DNA of 28,267 nt, taken from JAAYZQ01 sp041300865 (lineage in GTDB: Bacteria; Chloroflexota; Anaerolineae; JAAYZQ01). Position 1 is the stretch's first letter; each line of letters opens with the position of its first letter. Shown piece after piece: positions 23,688 to 28,267 of the stretch. Under the pieces are notes generated by a model. The model was not told where the DNA came from, searched no databases, and saw only the letters and a list, made by a program, of their open reading frames with translations. The position numbers were made by a program, and so were the translations under genes. The DNA is taken from assembly GCA_041300865.1 (NCBI GenBank), contig JBFYTF010000456.1, positions 1-28,267 of the forward strand, read 5' to 3'.

Positions 23688-24090
23688 AGGTCCTCCTACT
23701 TGACGTTCGGCCCTTCCCAGCGGATAAGTGCCTAACTGGTACTATGGCCTCTGCTGACTCCTGCCGCCTCAGCCTGGCCTCACGACCAGGGTTACCACTT
23801 CTCGTGGCTTGGCGACAGGTCTCCCCAGGTAAGAACGTTGACTTTCCCTGCACACTTGCCTCATTTACTGCTTTGGCCCTTGATTGCATCGGGCTTCGCT
23901 GTCATTTGCCAGCTCGCCCGGCCGCACAGCCTCTCTATGAGGTTCGTGTTCCTCAAGTCGCAGGTTTGCCTCCGGCTTCCTTCAGACCCCGCCTCGCGGC
24001 GACGCCCTTGCCCTTGGCTAACGGTTGGTGCAATCAACCTCCGTAAGGGACTTTCACCCTCTAGTCAACGCCCATGCTGGGCGCACAAAC

Positions 24091-24121
24091 AAGTGCCAGG
24101 CACTTTGCGTGCCTGGCACTT
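24091..24121. terminator. Palindromic hairpin at the intron 5' exon boundary
   Basis: A perfect 12-bp inverted repeat (24091-24102 with 24110-24121) with a 7-nt loop. On the minus strand it is followed by GTTT and then directly by the intron. On the plus strand it is followed by CTCTTGT. Before intron insertion it would have stood about 165 nt after the small membrane-protein gene, so it may be that gene's terminator. It resembles the hairpin at 14545-14572. Confidence 0.6.
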
Positions 24122-24241
24122 CTCTTGTCTGGCGGTTAGAACCTGGCAGGCGAGCCGGACGGCAGCCGCCGGAGCAGGGCTCCCGGCGTCCAGCAGCGAG
24201 GGTGGGTGCCGGCAGTCCGGCGTGTGGAGGAGATGCTCACC

Positions 24242-25285
24242 ATGAACGGACCGGATGGACGCCACCGTGTGCTCTTTATCACCGACCGTGGGCGCCGGCA
24301 CCAGGCTGCTGCCCTGGCGGCGTCCCCGCCCCAGTTGGCCGTAACGGTGGTGCGCCGGCCCTCCCGCGAGGAGCTCCTTCGCCTTCTGCCCGGCGTCGAG
24401 TTTCTGATCAGCGAGCGTTCGGGCGAGATCGACGCCGGGATGATCGCGGCCGCTACGAACCTGCGCCTGCTCCAGCGCCTTGGCTCGCTTACCTATGATA
24501 TTGACCTGAGCGCGGCACGGGCGGCCGGCATCGCCGTCTCGGCGTGGCCTGTGCGATCCGCCATCATGGTCGCCGAGCACGTGCTGCTCCAGCTGCTCGC
24601 CCTGGCCCGGCGGCTGAAGGAGATGGTGGCCGTGGCCAACGCGGCGGAGGCCTGGGGGGAACCTGCCCGCCGCACGGACGAAGATACCTTTGCCTACGAC
24701 TGGTCGCTGCTCCAGGGCGTAGAAGCGCTCTACGAGCGCACGACCGGCATCCTGGGTTTTGGCGAAATTGGCGCCGAGCTGGCCCGCCGCCTGCGTGGCC
24801 TGGCTCCGGCGCGCATTCTGTACCACAAGCGGCGCCCTCTGCCGCCTCTCGCCGAAGAAGAGCTGGGCATCTCGTACGCCGCGCTGGAACAGATCGTCGC
24901 CGAAAGCGACTTTGTGTGCAACCTGCTGCCCTATTCGGCGGCAACGGACGGGCTCATCGATGCCCGCGTGCTGGCCGCCATGAAGCCCGGCGCCTACTTG
25001 ATCAGCGCCGGCAGCGGCAGCGTCGTCGACGAGGCGGCCCTGGCCACAGCGCTGCGCGCGGGGCACTTGGCCGGTGCTGCTCTCAACACCTTTGAGTGGG
25101 AGCCCCTGCGCCCCGATAATCCCCTCCTGCCCCTGGCGCGCGACCCGCAGGCTAACGTGATCCTCACACCGCACGTCGCCTCGGGCGGTTGGGTGGATTC
25201 CTCCCGGCAGACCTACCGCCGGCAGGACTACGAGAACGTCCTGCGCTTGCTTGACGGCCGGCCCCTTCTCTACCGCATCGTGTAG
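24242..25285 (+). CDS. D-isomer-specific 2-hydroxyacid dehydrogenase-like protein
   Basis: A 347-aa protein with the two-domain fold of the PGDH/glyoxylate reductase family. The NAD(P) motif is G172-x-G174-x2-G177 ('GFGEIG'). E285 ('FEWEP') and H311 ('LTPHVA') match the catalytic Glu and His. The catalytic arginine, usually in an 'RG' after the fourth strand of the cofactor domain, is replaced by S258 in 'ISAGSGSVVDE'. The Asp of the usual 'ALDVFE' is Asn. Arg normally binds the substrate carboxylate, so the protein may act on a different substrate or be inactive. The ATG at 24242 is chosen because GGAGGAG (24226-24232) directly abuts the alternative ATG at 24233. It stands alone downstream of the intron. 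Confidence 0.8.
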   Translation: MNGPDGRHRVLFITDRGRRHQAAALAASPPQLAVTVVRRPSREELLRLLPGVEFLISERSGEIDAGMIAAATNLRLLQRLGSLTYDIDLSAARAAGIAVSAWPVRSAIMVAEHVLLQLLALARRLKEMVAVANAAEAWGEPARRTDEDTFAYDWSLLQGVEALYERTTGILGFGEIGAELARRLRGLAPARILYHKRRPLPPLAEEELGISYAALEQIVAESDFVCNLLPYSAATDGLIDARVLAAMKPGAYLISAGSGSVVDEAALATALRAGHLAGAALNTFEWEPLRPDNPLLPLARDPQANVILTPHVASGGWVDSSRQTYRRQDYENVLRLLDGRPLLYRIV

Positions 25286-25385
25286 CCCGGGCGCGCCGTG
25301 GGAAGGCAGGCGGCGGACCTGGGCAGGGCACCGACCTGTCCAGGCACTCGCCCCTCGTGCGTCGCCGTCGTGCTCGGCGCCAGGC

Positions 25386-25413
25386 TTGACAAAGGCCGAA
25401 CGGCGCCTATAAT
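25386..25413 (+). promoter_or_regulatory. Promoter of the ABC exporter gene
   Basis: TTGACA (25386-25391), 16-nt spacer, TATAAT (25408-25413), a full consensus match in both hexamers. The predicted start near 25420 leaves a leader of about 95 nt. Confidence 0.75.
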
Positions 25414-25515
25414 TCAGCCGCGCCCTCTTCGCGCTTCGGCGACCGGCGCGAGGTGCGGCCGGCAGCAGTTGCACTGCCAGACCGCCATTTCGAGATGGGA
25501 GGCCGAACGAGGACG

Positions 25516-27330
25516 ATGAAGCCCCTCGGGTTTGTGTTCAAATATGCCAAGAGGTACAAACTGGCTCTGGCAGCGACGGTGCTGAGCATGCTCTTCCTGG
25601 TGGGTATCCAGTTGCTGGCTCCCTGGCTTGTCCGCACCATGATCGCGACTGTCACCGATCCGGAAGCCGGGCCGGAGGCAGTGGACACCCTGGCGCAACT
25701 GGCGCTGCTCGCGCTAGCCGTCTACGTGGTGCGGGCCGGGCTGCAGTTCGTCCGCAGCTATATGGCCCACGTCGCCGGCTGGAACGTGGTGGCCGACGTC
25801 CGGTCCGAGATTTACCAACACCTGCAACGCCTGTCGCTTCGCTTCTATGAGAACCGGCAGACTGGCCAGTTGATGTCGCGCATGGTCAACGATTCGGATC
25901 TCATCGAGCAGCTCATCGCCCATGCCATTCCCGACGTCCTGGTCAACGTCCTGATGCTCGTCGGCGTGACGGCCGTGCTGGTCAGCATGAGCTGGCAGCT
26001 GGCCCTGCTGAGCATGGTGCCTATCCCCCTCATCGTCTTTGCCATGCGCGGGTTCGGTCGCTACGTGCGGCCGGCTTTTCGCCAGCGCCAGGTAGAACTG
26101 GGCGAGCTGAACGCGGCCCTCAACGACAACCTGTCGGGCATCCGGGAAATCAAGGCTTTTACGCGGGAAGAGAGTGAGGCGACGCACATCTGGGGTCGCA
26201 TCGTTCGCTACCGCGATTCCCTGCTGCGCGCCCTGCGCCTGATGGCCGTGTTTCACCCCTTTGTCGAGTTTGCTTCTGGGCTGGGCACGATCGTGCTCAT
26301 ATACTTTGGCGGGCAGTTGGTGCTCAACCAGACCCTGCCCCTCGCAGACCTGGTCGCCTACTTTCTCTACCTGGAGATGCTCTACCAGCCGGTGCGCGCC
26401 CTGAGCGGGGTGTGGGAGAGCGTGCAGCAGGCCCTGGCCGGTTCGGAGCGGGTGGCAGAGCTGCTGCAGGAGGAACCGGACGTTGCCGACCGGCCGGGAG
26501 CTTCCGAGTTGAGCGGCCGGGCCCAGGGCGCGCTCAAACTGGACGACGTCGGCTTTCACTATGCCGAGGGGGAGAAGGTCCTGTCGCATATCAACCTCGA
26601 CATCGCACCCGGATCTGTCGTCGCCCTGGTGGGGCCGACGGGCGTGGGAAAGACGACGCTGGCCATGCTGATTCCCCGCTTTTATGACGTGTGTGAAGGC
26701 CAGATCGCCCTGGACGGGTGCGACATCCGCGATCTGACGCTGGCCAGCCTGCGCCGTCAGATCAGCATCGTCCTGCAGGATGTGTTTCTCTTTCATGGGA
26801 CCGTGCGCGAAAACGTCCTCTTTGGCCGGCCCGACGCCACAGAAGCCGAGATGATCGCCGCGACCCGAGTAGCCAATGCACACGAGTTTATTGTCCAGCT
26901 GCCACAGGGGTACGACACGATGATCGGGGAGCGTGGCGTCAAGTTGTCGGGCGGGCAGAGACAGCGCCTGGCCATCGCCCGGGCGGTGCTCAAGGACGCG
27001 CCGGTCCTGATCCTCGACGAAGCGACGTCTTCGGTGGACACGGAAACCGAGCTGTTGATCCAGCAGGCCCTCGAGCGGCTGATGGTGGGTCGTACGACGA
27101 TCATCATCGCCCACCGCCTGTCGACCATCCGCAGCGCCGACACCATCGTCGTCCTCGAGGATGGGCGCGTCGTGGAAATGGGGGCCCACGAGGAACTGAT
27201 GGCGAACGACGGGCTCTACAGGCACCTGAACGACGCCCAGTTCGAGGACGAGCCGCGCTGGCTGGCGGCCCGCGAGCAGCGGAGCCGGCAGCGACGGCAG
27301 GAGAGCACGTTGCTCGAGGCCGTCGGCTAG
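25516..27330 (+). CDS. ABC exporter, fused membrane and ATPase domains
   Basis: A 604-aa half transporter of MsbA/LmrA type that works as a dimer in the inner membrane. Residues 1-310 hold about six membrane helices. The ATPase domain has Walker A at 373-381 ('GPTGVGKTT'), the signature 'LSGGQ' at 477-481, Walker B ending D501-E502, and the switch H533 ('AHRLSTI'). All catalytic residues are intact. The start at ATG 25516 gives the normal length, but its GAGGA site is very close. ATG 25495 or an earlier start cannot be excluded. It has its own consensus promoter. Substrates of this family range from lipids to drugs and peptides; none can be inferred here. Confidence 0.92.
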   Translation: MKPLGFVFKYAKRYKLALAATVLSMLFLVGIQLLAPWLVRTMIATVTDPEAGPEAVDTLAQLALLALAVYVVRAGLQFVRSYMAHVAGWNVVADVRSEIYQHLQRLSLRFYENRQTGQLMSRMVNDSDLIEQLIAHAIPDVLVNVLMLVGVTAVLVSMSWQLALLSMVPIPLIVFAMRGFGRYVRPAFRQRQVELGELNAALNDNLSGIREIKAFTREESEATHIWGRIVRYRDSLLRALRLMAVFHPFVEFASGLGTIVLIYFGGQLVLNQTLPLADLVAYFLYLEMLYQPVRALSGVWESVQQALAGSERVAELLQEEPDVADRPGASELSGRAQGALKLDDVGFHYAEGEKVLSHINLDIAPGSVVALVGPTGVGKTTLAMLIPRFYDVCEGQIALDGCDIRDLTLASLRRQISIVLQDVFLFHGTVRENVLFGRPDATEAEMIAATRVANAHEFIVQLPQGYDTMIGERGVKLSGGQRQRLAIARAVLKDAPVLILDEATSSVDTETELLIQQALERLMVGRTTIIIAHRLSTIRSADTIVVLEDGRVVEMGAHEELMANDGLYRHLNDAQFEDEPRWLAAREQRSRQRRQESTLLEAVG

Positions 27331-27424
27331 CGGCTGGCACCACCTCCGGCCTGTTCGTCGCGCGTCACCCCTTCCCGTCCGGGCAGCGATGGTTTGAAGC
27401 AGCCGAAGCGGGAGCAGTCCGGGC

Positions 27425-27453
27425 TTGCAGAGAGTGGCCCTCTGTGTTACAAT
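27425..27453 (+). promoter_or_regulatory. Promoter of the response regulator gene
   Basis: TTGCAG (27425-27430), 17-nt spacer, TACAAT (27448-27453), with ATG 27486 about 25 nt after the predicted start. Confidence 0.55.
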
Positions 27454-27485
27454 GACAGCAGACTTCACCACGAGGAGTGAGCGGG

Positions 27486-27953
27486 ATGGCAGCCAAGATA
27501 TTGGTAATCGAAGACGATGCGCTGGTTAGATTCTTCATCGTCGAAGTTCTCGCCCGAGCGGGCTACAAAGTAACCGATCTGCCCGATGCCGAGGGTGGCC
27601 TGGCATACCTCGAACAGGAGCTGCCTGACCTGCTGGTGATCGACCTCCAACTGGAGGGTATGGACGGCATGGCCTTTCTCCAGGCGTTGGCCGATGCGAA
27701 CAAGCAGTTGCCTGCCCTGGTAATCACTGCTCAGGGGGCACCGGAGAGGGCCCGCCAGGCCCTGGATCTGGGCGCCGTCGACTTTGTCCCCAAGCCTTGC
27801 ACCGCCCAGGAGCTCCGTGAGGCGGTTGCTTTTGCCCTCGACAGCCACACCCGCGAATGTCGGCGCCAGGCACTGGTGCGCTGCCTGATCCAGGAACCCG
27901 GCCTGCCCGTTGAGATGGCCCGCCAGCGCGCCTTCGACGAGACCTCGGGCTAA
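27486..27953 (+). CDS. Stand-alone response regulator receiver protein
   Basis: A 155-aa protein consisting of one CheY-like receiver domain (residues 1-120) and a short helical tail without a recognisable output domain. The acidic pocket E9/D10/D11, the phosphoacceptor D53 ('VIDLQLEG'), the switch threonine in 'VITAQG' and the lysine in 'VPKP' are all present, so it can probably be phosphorylated. No histidine kinase is adjacent. GAGGAG at 27472-27477 sets the ATG at 27486. It may act through protein contacts or serve a kinase elsewhere. Confidence 0.9.
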   Translation: MAAKILVIEDDALVRFFIVEVLARAGYKVTDLPDAEGGLAYLEQELPDLLVIDLQLEGMDGMAFLQALADANKQLPALVITAQGAPERARQALDLGAVDFVPKPCTAQELREAVAFALDSHTRECRRQALVRCLIQEPGLPVEMARQRAFDETSG

Positions 27954-27985
27954 GCTCGTACCTCGCCCTTCGCCCCGCCTCAACA

Positions 27986-28005
27986 CTTTAACGCATCTTT
28001 AACGC
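27986..28005 (+). repeat. CTTTAACGC direct repeats, possible Pho-box-like site
   Basis: CTTTAACGC occurs at 27986-27994 and 27997-28005, an exact 11-nt period like PhoB/PhoP binding boxes. A TTGACA follows at 28014-28019, but no clear -10 box and no rightward gene is seen before the window ends, so its target is unknown. Confidence 0.35.
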
Positions 28006-28060
28006 TTCGCCCCTTGACAAATAGACGTTGCAGTCCAACTCGAGGCGAGCCGGGTAGCTC

Positions 28061-28267
28061 TCACTGCAGCCTGGGATCCAGGGCATCGCGCAGCCCATCG
28101 CCGATGAGGTTCCAGCCAGCCGCAAAGAGCACGACGGCAAGGCTCAGGGGAAGATAGGTATACCAATAGACAAAGGGCTGCCCGGTAACGACCCAGTTTC
28201 GCCCTGCCACCAGCATTTGTCCCCAGTCGCCCTGGGCGAGTGTCTCGGAGCTAAAGCCCACGAGGCC
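28061..28267 (-). CDS. Oligopeptide/nickel-type ABC transporter permease, C-terminal end
   Basis: The last 68 residues of a leftward gene that enters from the right edge. The sequence ends 'GWNLIGDGLRDALDPRLQ', the highly conserved C-terminus of DppC/OppC/NikC permeases. It includes the final membrane helix ('LPLSLAVVLFAAGWNLIG') and the loop with 'WGQMLVAGRN'. The protein is one of two inner-membrane permeases of a peptide- or solute-importing ABC system. The remaining genes must lie to the right. Confidence 0.88.
   Translation of the reverse strand, partial: GLVGFSSETLAQGDWGQMLVAGRNWVVTGQPFVYWYTYLPLSLAVVLFAAGWNLIGDGLRDALDPRLQ

Larger units (their letters stand above)
22209..24086 (-). mobile_element. 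Group II intron (probably class C), apparently full length
   Basis: On the minus strand the element begins GTGCGCCCAGCATGGGCG at 24086, the usual group II 5' end, followed by GGGTGAAAGTCCC. It carries an intact reverse-transcriptase ORF (22281-23687) and a domain-V-like hairpin (22245-22279). It ends after a domain-VI-like stem (from about 22237) near CCTACTCGAT at 22209. The length of about 1.88 kb is normal. The 5' boundary lies 4 nt after a 12-bp terminator-like hairpin (24091-24121), the target choice typical of class C introns. The exact 3' end may be off by a few bases. It is inserted between the small membrane-protein gene and the 24242 dehydrogenase, disrupting no visible gene. Confidence 0.88.

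Noticed and set aside
1..28267. CRISPR arrays, tRNA and rRNA genes
   Set aside because: No regularly spaced repeat array, cloverleaf-like segment or rRNA-like sequence was seen on reading the window.

Overview
The window is a GC-rich bacterial chromosome segment (about 60-65% G+C by eye). It is densely packed with catabolic genes, most with clear Shine-Dalgarno sites and several with near-consensus sigma70-type promoters (TTGACA, 16-18 nt spacer, TAnAAT-like). No rRNA or tRNA gene was seen. The gene mix (split transketolase, paired SDR and zinc alcohol dehydrogenases, a CoxMSL-type molybdenum hydroxylase, an acetylene-hydratase-like molybdo/tungstoenzyme, a PHP/CehA-type hydrolase) suggests a metabolically versatile, possibly anaerobic or facultative bacterium. 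An Anaerolineae-like Chloroflexota is my guess from general style, not something the sequence proves.

Layout: 1-180 is the end of an unidentified gene followed by a strong terminator hairpin. 396-6619 is a leftward block: a GntR/FCD regulator, a 911-aa molybdopterin oxidoreductase fused to a four-cluster ferredoxin module, a dihydrolipoamide-dehydrogenase-like flavoprotein and an MFS transporter. Divergent from the regulator, 6888-8020 encodes a cupin and an SDR, meeting a leftward zinc alcohol dehydrogenase (8017-9048) tail to tail. 9400-18310 is a long rightward run: FAD, 2Fe-2S and split molybdopterin subunits of a molybdenum hydroxylase, then a VOC protein, a cyclase-family hydrolase, a second SDR, a second zinc ADH, and the N- and C-terminal halves of a transketolase. 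18344-21554 holds a leftward aldose-epimerase/DUF4380-like protein and a divergent PHP-domain hydrolase. 21750-22043 is a small tail-anchored membrane protein. 22209-24086 is a probably complete group II intron with its reverse transcriptase/maturase, lying beside a terminator-like hairpin as class C introns do. 24242-27953 holds a D-2-hydroxyacid-dehydrogenase-like protein lacking the usual catalytic arginine, an ABC exporter and a stand-alone response regulator. The right edge cuts a leftward oligopeptide-type ABC permease.

The most notable feature is a likely local regulon. A 13-bp near-perfect palindrome (ATCGATwATCGAT) occurs at 6712-6724, 6831-6843 and 9173-9185. Each copy lies about 9-11 nt past the -10 box of a good promoter: those of the GntR gene itself, the cupin-SDR operon and the molybdenum-hydroxylase operon. 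The simplest reading is a substrate-responsive GntR repressor controlling a catabolic pathway that uses two different molybdenum/tungsten enzymes, a metal-dependent cyclase/hydrolase, two SDR/ADH pairs and a transketolase. The substrate cannot be read from the sequence. A ring compound or an unusual polyol or sugar acid would fit the enzyme set.
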